Shown: positions 32,229 to 40,679 of the stretch, one piece after another
Layout: every line of letters begins with the position of its first letter
Numbering within the stretch: position 1 is the first letter of the stretch
DNA from: JABGQS01 sp963666505
GTDB lineage: Bacteria > Bacillota > Clostridia > Christensenellales > SZUA-584
Direction of reading: 5' to 3'
Length of the DNA stretch: 64,000 nucleotides
Assembly (NCBI GenBank): GCA_963666505.2
Contig: CAXXXL010000003.1
Span: forward strand, 1 to 64,000
The notes under the pieces: generated by a model
Databases searched by the model: none
What the model saw: the letters and a program-made list of their open reading frames with translations, nothing else
What the model was told of the DNA's origin: nothing
Translations under genes and position numbers: made by a program

Positions 32229-32732
32229 CTATCTGTCTCCTTTATATAAAAAACAATTTTTTTCGTGTCCTTCGACGGCGCCCACACTCATCAAAAACGA
32301 TTCGCAGATGGTGCCTCCGATAAATTTATAACCCTTTTGCTTCAAATCTGCGCAGAGTTCATCTTTATCCGAAAACGAATACACATATGCGGCAAAGCCG
32401 CCCGGCTCCGGAAAGCTTTCAAGCTGCATTCGTGCATTGTGCACAACAGCCTCTATCTTTCTTCTGTTCCTTATTATACGTGTGTCTACCAACATTTTCT
32501 CTATACGCACTTCATCTATCGCAGCCGTTTTACCTGCGTCAAAGCCGTAAAACCATTCCCGCAGCGCTTCACGTTTTATTAACACGGTACGCCACGACAG
32601 CCCCGCTTGGAAAATCTCCAGGCACAGCTTTTCAAACAGCTGCGTATCGCTTTTCTTTTTTCTTCCGTACTCGGCGTCGTGATATTGCCTCATTAGCATA
32701 TCAGACCCTTGTGCCCATCCGCACCTTTTCAT
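32229..32732 (-). CDS. tag: DNA-3-methyladenine glycosylase I
   Basis: The 167-residue protein belongs to the Tag family. It begins KRCGWAQGSDMLMRQYHDAEYG, with the zinc ligands Cys4 and His18, and has the second zinc pair in GHEKNC near the end. The motif FEKLCLEIFQAGLSWRTVL matches the substrate pocket region. It removes 3-methyladenine from alkylated DNA. It is somewhat shorter than the E. coli enzyme (187). Confidence 0.88.
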   Translation of the reverse strand: MKRCGWAQGSDMLMRQYHDAEYGRKKKSDTQLFEKLCLEIFQAGLSWRTVLIKREALREWFYGFDAGKTAAIDEVRIEKMLVDTRIIRNRRKIEAVVHNARMQLESFPEPGGFAAYVYSFSDKDELCADLKQKGYKFIGGTICESFLMSVGAVEGHEKNCFLYKGDR

Positions 32733-32822
32733 CGCTACATTCTAACACATCTGTATAAATAATTGTTAATATATTTTGTAAATTATGATATTATGTACAT
32801 AATAAATTATCGGAGGAAGAAC

Positions 32823-33875
32823 GTGCCAGATTTCAGAAGCAAAAAGGCAAAAAGCATCAAGCCGTATACGGCAGGTGCCCAGCCAAAGCAAAAAAATATA
32901 ATTAAACTCAATACCAACGAGAACCCTTACCCGCCTTCGCCAAAGGCTATAGAGGCAGCCAAGAGCTTTGACTCTTCGCTTCTTCGGCTATATCCACGCA
33001 TAGACGGCGGTGCGCTGCGCAATACTGTAGCACAGCTTTTTGGTATTGATAAATCTTTTGTGTTCTGCGGCAACGGCAGCGACGAAGTCCTCGCATTTGC
33101 GTTCGACGCTTTCTTCGATGGCGGCATAATGTTCCCGGACGTAACATACAGCTTCTACCCGGTCTGGGCAGACCTTTTTGATATAAGCTATTCTAATCTG
33201 CCGCTGCGTGAAGATTTCACCATTCCCGTAGAGAATCTTCGGGCAAACGGTATAGTGCTTGCCAATCCAAACGCGCCGACGGGTATAGCCATAGGGCTTG
33301 ATGATATAGAAAAAGTTCTTAAGCAAAACCCAGAGCACGTAGTTATAGTCGATGAAGCATACGCAGCTTTCGGTGCGCAGAGCGCTGTTCCACTGGTCTC
33401 GCAATATCCAAATCTGCTGGTAGTAACGACGCTTTCGAAGTCGCATTCGCTTGCCGGGCTGCGTATAGGCTACGCCATAGGACAGCCGCACCTTATAACT
33501 GCTCTTGAATCCATTCGTGACAGCTTCAACTCATACCCGATAGATTCTCTTGCACAGTCAGTTTCAAGCGCCGCCCTTTCTGACACAGAATATTACGATA
33601 AGATCGCCGAAAAAATAGTCGCAACCAGAGAGCGGATAACCGAAGAACTAAAGGATCTTGGCTTTTGTGTGCTGCCTTCCAGCGCCAATTTCATCTTTGT
33701 TTCGCACCCGGATATCGATGCAAAAGCGCTGAAAAGCTTCCTTGAAACAAAGAGCATATTCGTGCGCCACTTCGATCTGCCGAAAATAAATCAGCACCTG
33801 CGCATTTCAATAGGCACAGATGCCGATATGGATACTCTTGTAAAGGCGATTTCGGAGTTTATTCCCAAGAGCTGA
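32823..33875 (+). CDS. hisC: Histidinol-phosphate aminotransferase
   Basis: This 350-residue PLP enzyme performs the transamination step of histidine synthesis. It has KLNTNENPYPPSP, NPNAPTGIAI, VDEAYAAFG and the PLP lysine in TTLSKSHSLAGLRIGYAIG. A GTG at 32823 is the start, since GGAGGA lies nearby and the upstream frame is not conserved in character. No other his genes occur here; the isolated copy may also serve other aromatic amino acids. Its end overlaps the converging phosphoglucomutase gene by 17 bases. Confidence 0.9.
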   Translation: MPDFRSKKAKSIKPYTAGAQPKQKNIIKLNTNENPYPPSPKAIEAAKSFDSSLLRLYPRIDGGALRNTVAQLFGIDKSFVFCGNGSDEVLAFAFDAFFDGGIMFPDVTYSFYPVWADLFDISYSNLPLREDFTIPVENLRANGIVLANPNAPTGIAIGLDDIEKVLKQNPEHVVIVDEAYAAFGAQSAVPLVSQYPNLLVVTTLSKSHSLAGLRIGYAIGQPHLITALESIRDSFNSYPIDSLAQSVSSAALSDTEYYDKIAEKIVATRERITEELKDLGFCVLPSSANFIFVSHPDIDAKALKSFLETKSIFVRHFDLPKINQHLRISIGTDADMDTLVKAISEFIPKS

Positions 33876-35556
33876 TAAGCTCACTTACACCTTTATCGAT
33901 ACTGTCAAGCAGCGCCTGTGAAGCGCTGTTTGTTTTTTCGTTTACTCCGTAATAGAGCTTTATCTTTGGCTCTGTGCCTGAAGGCCGGATGCTAAGCCAC
34001 CCTTTTTCAAGAGTGAAAGTTATCATGTTCTGTCCGTCCTTTTCAAGATGGTCCGCCATCCCTATGACTTTCTGCCCGGCAATTTGCGCAGGCGGTGTCT
34101 GCCTTATTTCGCTCATTATCTTTTTAGACTTGCCTAGGTCTTCTTCGTGATATACGCTTTCGACATTTTCCTTATACCAGCCGTACTCTTCAAAAAGCTC
34201 ATTTAAGTGCTCATACATACTGATGCCTTTTTTGCGGCACTCGCACATGACCTCCAGCATCAGGGTGGCAGCCAGTATGCCGTCCTTGTCGGCTACCTTT
34301 CTTCCACCCATATATCCGCAGCTCTCCTCGAACCCAAACACGAAATACCTATCGGTATACTTGTTGTAAACAAGATCTGAAAAATGCTTAAAGCCCGTAG
34401 GCACAACAGCACACTCTATGCCAAACCTAGCCGCCATTTCGTCCACCATGTGCGTTGACACAAATGAGCGGATGATATAGTCGCTTGCCTCAAGCAGACC
34501 TTTCTTTTTTCGGCTGCGCATAAGATAGTCGGTTATTATACAACCCACCTGATTACCGGTAAGCTGCACATATTCGCCATTATCGTCCGGAATGGCTGCG
34601 CCAAATCTGTCAGAATCCGGGTCTGTGCCAAACGCTATGTCCGCCTTAGTCTGCGTCGCAATGTCTATTGCCATCTTCATCGCAGCGCTGTCTTCCGGGT
34701 TTGGTGTGGTAAGCCCCGGAAAATCCGGGTTTGGGTATTTCTGCTGCTCGACGATCTCACAATCGTACCCCATCTTATCTATTACTCCCACAAATGTCTT
34801 GAGCCCTGTACCGAAAAGCGGTGTGTAAACTGCCTTTACCCTGCCTGCATAATCTTCGATCATTTTTTCATCGTTAACGGCCTCAAAAAGGCTGGCAAAA
34901 TATTTTTCGTCCATACTTTTATCTATTGTCTTGAGCAGCCCGGCTTTCTTTGCTTCGCTCTCACTAATTGTCTTTGCAGAGAAATAGCCGTCAACTTTGC
35001 TTATGTTTTCGGATATCTGCGCACCCACATCGCCCAGGATCTGCCCGCCCCACGAAGCGTACACTTTATAGCCGTTGTATTCGGGCGGATTATGACTTGC
35101 TGTAACGGCAACGCCGGCACAGCAGCCAAGCTCACGAACCGCAAACGAAAGCTCTGAGACACCTGTCGGTTCGGCGAATATAAACGTCTCTATTCCGTTT
35201 GCCGCAAAAACGAGAGCAGCAGCAAGCGCAAACTCGTCCGAATAGTGCCTGGTATCATACGTTATGGCGATACGTTCGCCGCGGTTCTCGTTTATATAAT
35301 CTGCAATCCCCTGCGACGCTTTCTTAACCGTATGCACGTTCATTCGGCTTGTTCCGGCACCCATCCTGCCGCGAAAGCCCGCTGTGCCAAATTCAAGAAC
35401 GGAAGAAAACCTGCTCTTTATCTCCGGCTCGTCCCCGGCTATTTTCTTTAAATCTGTGGCGCTAAGCTTATCTTTTGCAAACTTGCGCCATTTTTCATAT
35501 TCTTTTCTGTATTCCAATCTTTTCACCTTCTGTTCATTTGTTGTAGTTGTTTTCAA
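33859..35556 (-). CDS. pgcA: Phosphoglucomutase/phosphomannomutase
   Basis: A 565-residue alpha-D-phosphohexomutase. The phosphoserine loop TASHNPPEYNGYKVY, the metal loop GTDPDSDRFG, the sugar loop FGFEESCGYM and the phosphate-binding loop RPSGTEPKIKLYYGV occur in canonical order, and the length matches the PgcA type of Bacillota. It interconverts glucose-1- and glucose-6-phosphate for cell-surface glycan precursors and glycogen. Confidence 0.93.
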   Translation of the reverse strand: MKTTTTNEQKVKRLEYRKEYEKWRKFAKDKLSATDLKKIAGDEPEIKSRFSSVLEFGTAGFRGRMGAGTSRMNVHTVKKASQGIADYINENRGERIAITYDTRHYSDEFALAAALVFAANGIETFIFAEPTGVSELSFAVRELGCCAGVAVTASHNPPEYNGYKVYASWGGQILGDVGAQISENISKVDGYFSAKTISESEAKKAGLLKTIDKSMDEKYFASLFEAVNDEKMIEDYAGRVKAVYTPLFGTGLKTFVGVIDKMGYDCEIVEQQKYPNPDFPGLTTPNPEDSAAMKMAIDIATQTKADIAFGTDPDSDRFGAAIPDDNGEYVQLTGNQVGCIITDYLMRSRKKKGLLEASDYIIRSFVSTHMVDEMAARFGIECAVVPTGFKHFSDLVYNKYTDRYFVFGFEESCGYMGGRKVADKDGILAATLMLEVMCECRKKGISMYEHLNELFEEYGWYKENVESVYHEEDLGKSKKIMSEIRQTPPAQIAGQKVIGMADHLEKDGQNMITFTLEKGWLSIRPSGTEPKIKLYYGVNEKTNSASQALLDSIDKGVSELISSWE

Positions 35557-35570
35557 GGTTTGTCACAAAC

Positions 35571-35595
35571 AAAAAGACGCTGCTAACGTCTTTTT
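35571..35595. terminator. Bidirectional terminator between rho and pgcA
   Basis: AAAAAGACG/CGTCTTTTT with a seven-base loop, 14 bases beyond the rho stop. Confidence 0.75.
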
Positions 35596-35608
35596 AATTT
35601 TCATCGTT

Positions 35609-37126
35609 TTAGAACCTCTGCTTGGGCGTAAAGTTATAGCCTTCCTTGTCCCATACGCTCAGCCAGTTTTTAAGCTTGTCAAGAAACATATCGTTAGTTG
35701 CAGTCTTAGAGAGCATGCTTATAAGCTGCTCTGTGACCTCCGCCGTGTTGCCGCCGGACATCACTTTTCTTATCGCCCATATGCCGTCAAGCTCTTTCTT
35801 TGAGAGCAGCAGCTCTTCTCGCCTGGTGCTCGACTTGTGAAGGTCGATAGCCGGGAAGATACGTTTTTCAGACAGCCTTCTGTCGAGGTGTATCTCCATG
35901 TTGCCCGTGCCCTTGAACTCTTCGTATATTATCTCGTCCATTCTGGAGCCCGTGTCTATCAGTGCAGTAGCTATTATGGTAAGGCTTCCGCCGAACTCTA
36001 TGTTTCTGGCGGCGCCAAAGAACCTCTTTGGTTTATACAGCGAGCCGGGGTCAAGTCCGCCGGAAAGCGTTCTTCCTGTCGGCGGAATGATAAGGTTGTA
36101 TGCCCTTGCCAGCCTCGTTATACTGTCTAGCAGCACGACGACGTCTTTGCCAAGCTCTACCAGCCTCTTTGCACGCTCTATAACCATCTCGGAAACACGT
36201 GTGTGGTTTTCCGGCTTTTCGTCGAACGTAGAGTAAACGACCTCTCCGTCGATAGAGCGCTGCATGTCGGTAACTTCCTCCGGACGCTCATCTATCAGCA
36301 GAACTATAAGGTGTGCTCCGGGGTAGTTTGCAGTTATGGAGTTTGCAACTTTTTTAAGCAGTATCGTTTTACCGGCTTTTGGCGGCGAAACTATAAGCCC
36401 GCGCTGCCCTTTGCCAACAGGCGCTATCATGTCTATCAGCCTTATCGCAAGGTCTTTGGTTGCTTCCGGCCTCTCCAGAGAATACCGCTTTTCAGGGTGT
36501 ATCGGTGTCAGCGTCTCGAATGCTCTTCTCTTGTTGCAGTTTTCCACCGGCCCGTCGTTTACAAGCTCTATATACAAAAGCGCATTTAATTTCTCGGCGT
36601 CTTTTGCCGGTCTTGTTTTGCCCTGAACTTTATCTCCAGTTTTCAGGTTAAACTTTCTTATCTGCGCCATCGAGACATATACGTCTTTGTTGCCTGGCAG
36701 ATAGTTCTCGCTGCGCAGGAACCCATAGCCTTCCGGCAGCACTTCAAGTATGCCGAGCGCATCGCCGCAGTCGCCCTTGTTGAGAATCTCGTTCACGGCG
36801 TCGTTGCCGGCCACATATTCGATGATACCGTCTTCCTTAACGGGCAGCTCTTCTGGCTCTTCTTCGCCTTCTTCAGGCTCTCTTTGCTGCCTGTTTGAAA
36901 TTACTTCCTGCTGATAAATGGGAATGTTGGTGTCTTCTTCACTAAAACTTTCCGGTTCAGCCTCTGCCTGCGCTTCTTCCTTCTCTTCCTTGGCCTTTTT
37001 GTCAAGGTCGTAAAGCATGTCTAGAAGCTCGCCTTTTCTGTACTTAGTAACAGAAGTAATGCCTGCAAGTTTAGCTATTTCACGCAGGTCCATAAGGCTT
37101 TTTTCTTTCAATAAACTTATATCCAA
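35609..37126 (-). CDS. rho: Transcription termination factor Rho
   Basis: The 505-residue RNA-dependent ATPase has a Rho_N helix domain (LREIAKLAGITSVTKYRKGELLDML), then an acidic low-complexity insert of about 60 residues (45-110), the OLD cold-shock RNA-binding domain (GILEVLPEGYGFLR, YVSMAQIRKF) and the ATPase with SPPKAGKTILLK, DERPEEVTDM, and VVLLDSITRLARAYN. A long leader of about 120 bases separates it from its promoter, consistent with autoregulation of rho in other bacteria (inference). Confidence 0.96.
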   Translation of the reverse strand: MDISLLKEKSLMDLREIAKLAGITSVTKYRKGELLDMLYDLDKKAKEEKEEAQAEAEPESFSEEDTNIPIYQQEVISNRQQREPEEGEEEPEELPVKEDGIIEYVAGNDAVNEILNKGDCGDALGILEVLPEGYGFLRSENYLPGNKDVYVSMAQIRKFNLKTGDKVQGKTRPAKDAEKLNALLYIELVNDGPVENCNKRRAFETLTPIHPEKRYSLERPEATKDLAIRLIDMIAPVGKGQRGLIVSPPKAGKTILLKKVANSITANYPGAHLIVLLIDERPEEVTDMQRSIDGEVVYSTFDEKPENHTRVSEMVIERAKRLVELGKDVVVLLDSITRLARAYNLIIPPTGRTLSGGLDPGSLYKPKRFFGAARNIEFGGSLTIIATALIDTGSRMDEIIYEEFKGTGNMEIHLDRRLSEKRIFPAIDLHKSSTRREELLLSKKELDGIWAIRKVMSGGNTAEVTEQLISMLSKTATNDMFLDKLKNWLSVWDKEGYNFTPKQRF

Positions 37127-37253
37127 TTAACTTCTCCTTTAGTTAATATTAATTTCGTTTTTTTTGAACAATAAAACAGAAAAATAGATGGTATTCTTTG
37201 CGGTTGCGTTGGAATTAAATACACAAAAATTCGATCTCGTTCAATCTATTGCT

Positions 37254-37283
37254 ATTATATAGCAACGTAAAGTACATTGTCAA
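37254..37283 (-). promoter_or_regulatory. rho promoter
   Basis: Minus-strand TTGACA (37278-37283) and TATAAT (37254-37259) with an 18-base spacer, divergent from the riboswitch. Confidence 0.75.
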
Positions 37284-37398
37284 CAAATTTGCGCACTCAT
37301 ATTATTAAGTATTTGAAAACAAATTTATTTTAAAAAGCTGTTTGAACCCGAGAAAGACGGTTTATAAATCATTTGAGTGATAATAGTTTTATCTCTGC

Positions 37399-37497
37399 GA
37401 TAATAGCAAACCCGGCCCGAAAGGCGGGGACGCAAAGCCAGAGGTCTAAATCGAAAGGTAGTTTCGCCTTTTGACAAGATAGCTCGGCTGCCGAAAA
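37399..37497 (+). promoter_or_regulatory. Class I cyclic-di-GMP riboswitch (GEMM-I), orphan
   Basis: The aptamer has the conserved GATAATAGCAAACC entry, a P2 stem capped by a GAAA tetraloop (GGCCCGAAAGGC), the invariant GGGGACGCAAAGCC joining segment, the GGTCTAAA turn and the 3' strand AGCTCGGCTGCCG. These match the GEMM-I/c-di-GMP-I consensus. The 3' arm CGGCTGCC can pair with TATGGCAGCC at 37521-37530, and a terminator follows at 37547, giving a plausible expression platform. No plus-strand gene follows within 1.8 kb. A weak promoter (TTGAAC/TATAAA, 15 apart) lies at 37342-37368. Confidence 0.85.
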
Positions 37498-37546
37498 TCA
37501 GAGAGGTTTTTTTATCTCCCTATGGCAGCCATTAAACTGCGCCAGT

Positions 37547-37567
37547 GCCCTGATTCGCAGGGCTTTT
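37547..37567 (+). terminator. Riboswitch-proximal intrinsic terminator
   Basis: GCCCTG/CAGGGC with a five-base loop, followed by T4. It is placed as the off-state terminator of the c-di-GMP riboswitch. Confidence 0.7.
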
Positions 37568-37572
37568 GAAAA

Positions 37573-37764
37573 TATTGGGGAGGTGTCCAATACACACACA
37601 ACGCTTACGGCAATATTTACACTAATCGTTTGTTTTCGAACAAATTGAATCACACTAGTATTCGAAGAAAAGATTATGCTACGGTCTAACCAGCTAATAC
37701 ACTCTATTTGAAGTAATTAGCAATACAGCCATCCCCAGCATAAATGTTTTCAGCCGAAAAGGCG
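37573..37764. other. Intergenic region without a gene downstream of the riboswitch
   Basis: About 190 bases containing stop codons in all plus-strand frames. A short frame starting GTGTCCAATACA near 37581 encodes about 20 residues with a hydrophobic centre, but its ribosome site overlaps the start, so it is not called. Confidence 0.5.
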
Positions 37765-37797
37765 AAGGAAGCCACAGCGCAAGCTGTGGTTTTCCTT
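37765..37797. terminator. Long hairpin at the end of the KAP NTPase gene
   Basis: AAGGAA-CCACAGC and GCTGTGG-TTCCTT pair with a GCAA loop and a one/two-base internal bulge. T-rich sequence follows on the plus strand. Confidence 0.65.
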
Positions 37798-37803
37798 ATG
37801 TGT

Positions 37804-39324
37804 TTATGTAATGCTAAGTACGAGATCAATTATTGAGTAAAGATCAAATTCAGCCTTCTGCTCAATTTGTTTTGGAGTATTACTAAGTTGTGAAATGTCA
37901 ATAATAAAGTTAACAAATGAAGTAAGAATATAATTTTCTTCATTTTCAAATTGATTTATATACCTTTTATATGAGTTTTTATCATTGACAATACCAACCA
38001 TTTCGATTGCATTATCATAATAAGGTGTAAATCGAATCATAAATTCATGTAAGCTATCTTTATTATTTAAAAAGTCTTGTTCTATTTCAAATTTTTCACA
38101 AGATAGTATTTTATTCAAGTACTCAATAATCCTAATCTCTTTTTCCTTCGTTATTTTTAACCAGTGTTTAGAAACCCTAGTTTGGCTTGTAATACTTTGA
38201 GTGTTAACTAAATCATTAACAATTTTTATATTATTTAATCTTTTCTCCAGATTTAAAAAATCAGCGAATACTACATTGAAGCCTTCTTTTATTATCAAAA
38301 AATATAGCAGGAATATTATATATAAGAAATCGTTTTCGTTGAAAACTTTATCGTTTTCCCCATATAATAATTTTATCAATTCATATTTATTCATCAATCT
38401 TAGGATCTTTCTTGGGTTGTTAAATCTTATATCATTAAAAAATCTAACCAAAAGATTCATTTCATTTGCTTTTAGAAAAAAATGTTTTTCAACAACTTTT
38501 TCTAGTTTCATATTTGTAGGCATATTAAATTCTATATCAAAAATCTTTTCAAGATATTCTTCTGATTTTATTACATTCCCATATTTAATCCTCAATGCAT
38601 TTGAAACTGCATTTTTATCAATTGCACAAAGATACATTAATTCATTTGACAAAGAAAAGAACAATTTAATATTTGATATTAGATTAATTACATTCTCAGG
38701 TTCACAACGGTCCAAATCGTCAACAAAAATAAATATTTTCTTATATGTTGTTTCCTCAATTATTTTATTAACAAGGTCATTGAATTCATCTTTAAATTTA
38801 TTTATTTGATGATATTGCGACTTCTTGCTAGCAATCTTTTTCATTTCATCTATTGTATCTTTACCAGCATTAGCAACATCAAAACTTATACCTGTTAGCG
38901 GAATACTAACTGAAGTATTTAGGACAATATTTTTAGCAAGTCGTAATACAGTATTCCCTATCATTTTAAGTTTTTCTCTTAATTTTTCAGATTTTACTTC
39001 ACTATAAAAAACGTCTATCATTTGTTCTAATAATGATAAAGCAAGATTATCGTCCGACTCCATTTCCCAAGCTTTAAAAAAAATTACTTTTGTTTCATTA
39101 TCTTGTGTAATTCTATCATTTATATAATTGAGCAAAGAAGTTTTCCCACTTCCCCAATTCCCGTATAACGCAATCATTCGAAGATCATTCTTTAACAAGT
39201 CTTCTCTATGGTTTGATAGTATATTAATTATTGCATCACCTTTTGGTATGGTACCGAATACATCATTTTTTTCACATAATCCTTTAATATCAGCACTTGT
39301 CCAAAGTTTATCACCTATACCCAT
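37804..39324 (-). CDS. KAP-family P-loop NTPase
   Basis: A 506-residue protein with Walker A GNWGSGKTSLL (about 55-65), Walker B KIFIFVDDLDRC (about 196-207), and NPRKILRLMNKY as a sensor-like arginine region near 320. The order and the LDRCEPE motif identify the KAP NTPase group. Many KAP proteins have membrane helices between the two motifs; here that segment is mostly soluble and amphipathic. KAP NTPases are patchily distributed and several are tied to phage defence or membrane-associated signalling. The gene is much richer in A/T and Ile/Asn/Lys than its neighbours, pointing to horizontal transfer. It has its own promoter and terminators and no partner gene. The GAGG ribosome site supports the ATG at 39324. 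Confidence 0.85.
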   Translation of the reverse strand: MGIGDKLWTSADIKGLCEKNDVFGTIPKGDAIINILSNHREDLLKNDLRMIALYGNWGSGKTSLLNYINDRITQDNETKVIFFKAWEMESDDNLALSLLEQMIDVFYSEVKSEKLREKLKMIGNTVLRLAKNIVLNTSVSIPLTGISFDVANAGKDTIDEMKKIASKKSQYHQINKFKDEFNDLVNKIIEETTYKKIFIFVDDLDRCEPENVINLISNIKLFFSLSNELMYLCAIDKNAVSNALRIKYGNVIKSEEYLEKIFDIEFNMPTNMKLEKVVEKHFFLKANEMNLLVRFFNDIRFNNPRKILRLMNKYELIKLLYGENDKVFNENDFLYIIFLLYFLIIKEGFNVVFADFLNLEKRLNNIKIVNDLVNTQSITSQTRVSKHWLKITKEKEIRIIEYLNKILSCEKFEIEQDFLNNKDSLHEFMIRFTPYYDNAIEMVGIVNDKNSYKRYINQFENEENYILTSFVNFIIDISQLSNTPKQIEQKAEFDLYSIIDLVLSIT

Positions 39325-39352
39325 ATCTTCGCCTCACTATAACGTTTTTCTT

Positions 39353-39381
39353 ATTATACCATTATTAGGTTTTTCGCTCAA
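39353..39381 (-). promoter_or_regulatory. Promoter of the KAP NTPase gene
   Basis: Minus-strand TATAAT (39353-39358) preceded by TTGAGC at 17 bases (39376-39381). Confidence 0.6.
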
Positions 39382-39405
39382 TCTTTGCCACCACCCACCA
39401 CCACA

Positions 39406-39433
39406 AAAAGCCGCCCTTTCACAGGCGGCTTTT
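39406..39433. terminator. Bidirectional terminator between ogg and the KAP gene
   Basis: AAAAGCCGCC/GGCGGCTTTT with an eight-base loop, a few bases beyond the ogg stop. Confidence 0.85.
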
Positions 39434-39441
39434 ATCATCCT

Positions 39442-40296
39442 TTAAACCTTGCATATCATCTGCGGGTTGTGCCGTGCATAGTGGAAAAGGTACTGCTGGG
39501 CTATGCCGGCGTTTTCGCCGAAAGTTTTGTCAACAAACGCTCGCATGTCTTTGTCGTTCTTGCCTTTATATCCGTACACTCCGCAGAGCACCTTGTTCAT
39601 CCAGACGTCGTGCGGGAAGGCTTTGGAAAACCCAAGCGAATAGAGACACACGCAGTCCGCCACTTTCATACCCACGCCGCAGAGCATGGTAAGCGTATGG
39701 CGCGCCTGCTCGTATGGCATCGTTTTAAGCTGCTCCAGCGGAAACCCGCTTTCAATCATGCGTGCAGTTTTTATGATGTACGGCGCACGATATCCCGCAC
39801 CGCACTGCTTTAGCCCTTCTTCATCTGCGTTTGCCAGCGCTGCTGACGTCGGGAAGTCGTATACGTCTTCGCCAATGCGCTCGCCGTACTTTTCGGATGT
39901 GCGCTCCACAATGCCCATTATGCGCTTAACGTTGTTGTTTGCTGATATTATAAAAGAAATAAGCGTTTCGAACAGCGGCTGGTTCAGTACCCTTATGCCC
40001 TGCGCAAAGCTCATCCCTTCGCTTAAGTACTTGTCTTTGCTATACTGTTTCTTTATCGCCGAATAGTCCCTGTTAAGGTCGAAATACTCTTCCCAGCCTT
40101 CGCCCTGCTCTGCGCCATAAATAATAACGCTGTCGCCGTTTTGCTCTGCCCTTACTTTCTTCGAGAGCGCAACGCCGACAAACCCGTCCGCCGCTTGTTT
40201 CCACCGAAAAGACTGTCCGCACTCAAGAATCTGCGAAAGCTCGAAGTCCTGCACATCGTTTATATACATGTTGCCGTTTTCGTAATCTATGTTCAT
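39442..40296 (-). CDS. ogg: 8-oxoguanine DNA glycosylase (Ogg1 type)
   Basis: The 284-residue protein has the Ogg N-terminal domain (LSQILECGQSFRWKQ) and an HhH-GPD domain with ISANNNVKRIMGIVE and the catalytic Lys/Asp pair in GVGMKVADCVCLYSLG and FPHDVWMNKVL. It excises 8-oxoguanine opposite cytosine. Ogg1-type enzymes are found in many Clostridia. It replaces the obgE gene that usually follows rpmA in this cluster. Confidence 0.9.
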   Translation of the reverse strand: MNIDYENGNMYINDVQDFELSQILECGQSFRWKQAADGFVGVALSKKVRAEQNGDSVIIYGAEQGEGWEEYFDLNRDYSAIKKQYSKDKYLSEGMSFAQGIRVLNQPLFETLISFIISANNNVKRIMGIVERTSEKYGERIGEDVYDFPTSAALANADEEGLKQCGAGYRAPYIIKTARMIESGFPLEQLKTMPYEQARHTLTMLCGVGMKVADCVCLYSLGFSKAFPHDVWMNKVLCGVYGYKGKNDKDMRAFVDKTFGENAGIAQQYLFHYARHNPQMICKV

Positions 40297-40335
40297 AGAA
40301 ATTATTATATCATCTCCCTGCCTATTTTTCAGTAT

Positions 40336-40366
40336 AAAAAAACAGGCCCTGCAAATGCAAAACCTG
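40336..40366 (-). terminator. rplU-rpmA terminator
   Basis: Minus-strand ACAGGTTTTGCA/TGCAGGGCCTGT (some G-U pairs) with a TT loop, followed by T7. Confidence 0.75.
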
Positions 40367-40380
40367 TCTTGTTATGTTTT

Positions 40381-40641
40381 TTAGTTCTCGGCCGGGTAAA
40401 CGCTGACCTGCTTTTTGTCTTTGCCCTTGCGTTCAAATTTCACGTTGCCGTCAACCAGCGCAAACAAAGTGTCGTCTCCGCCACGCCCGACGTTGTTGCC
40501 CGGGTATATCTTCGTGCCACGCTGACGCATCAGTATGTTTCCGGCCAGCACAAACTGCCCGTCGCCACGTTTGACGCCAAGACGTTTGCTTTCGCTGTCT
40601 CTTCCGTTTCTAGAGCTTCCTACGCCCTTCTTATGAGCCAA
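40381..40641 (-). CDS. rpmA: 50S ribosomal protein bL27
   Basis: The 86-residue protein starts MAHKKGVGSSRNGRDSESKRLG and continues with GGDDTLFALVDG. It lies at the peptidyl-transferase centre of the 50S subunit. In many Bacillota bL27 carries an N-terminal extension removed by the Prp protease and a prp gene lies between rplU and rpmA. Here the extension is absent and only 38 bases separate rplU and rpmA, without prp. Confidence 0.97.
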   Translation of the reverse strand: MAHKKGVGSSRNGRDSESKRLGVKRGDGQFVLAGNILMRQRGTKIYPGNNVGRGGDDTLFALVDGNVKFERKGKDKKQVSVYPAEN

Positions 40642-40679
40642 TTATCTCGCCTCCTTTTTCTTAAAAGGTCTATATAAAC

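Noticed and set aside
37581..37650. Short plus-strand peptide behind the riboswitch
   Set aside because: The GTG start overlaps its own putative ribosome site and the frame is only about 20 residues.
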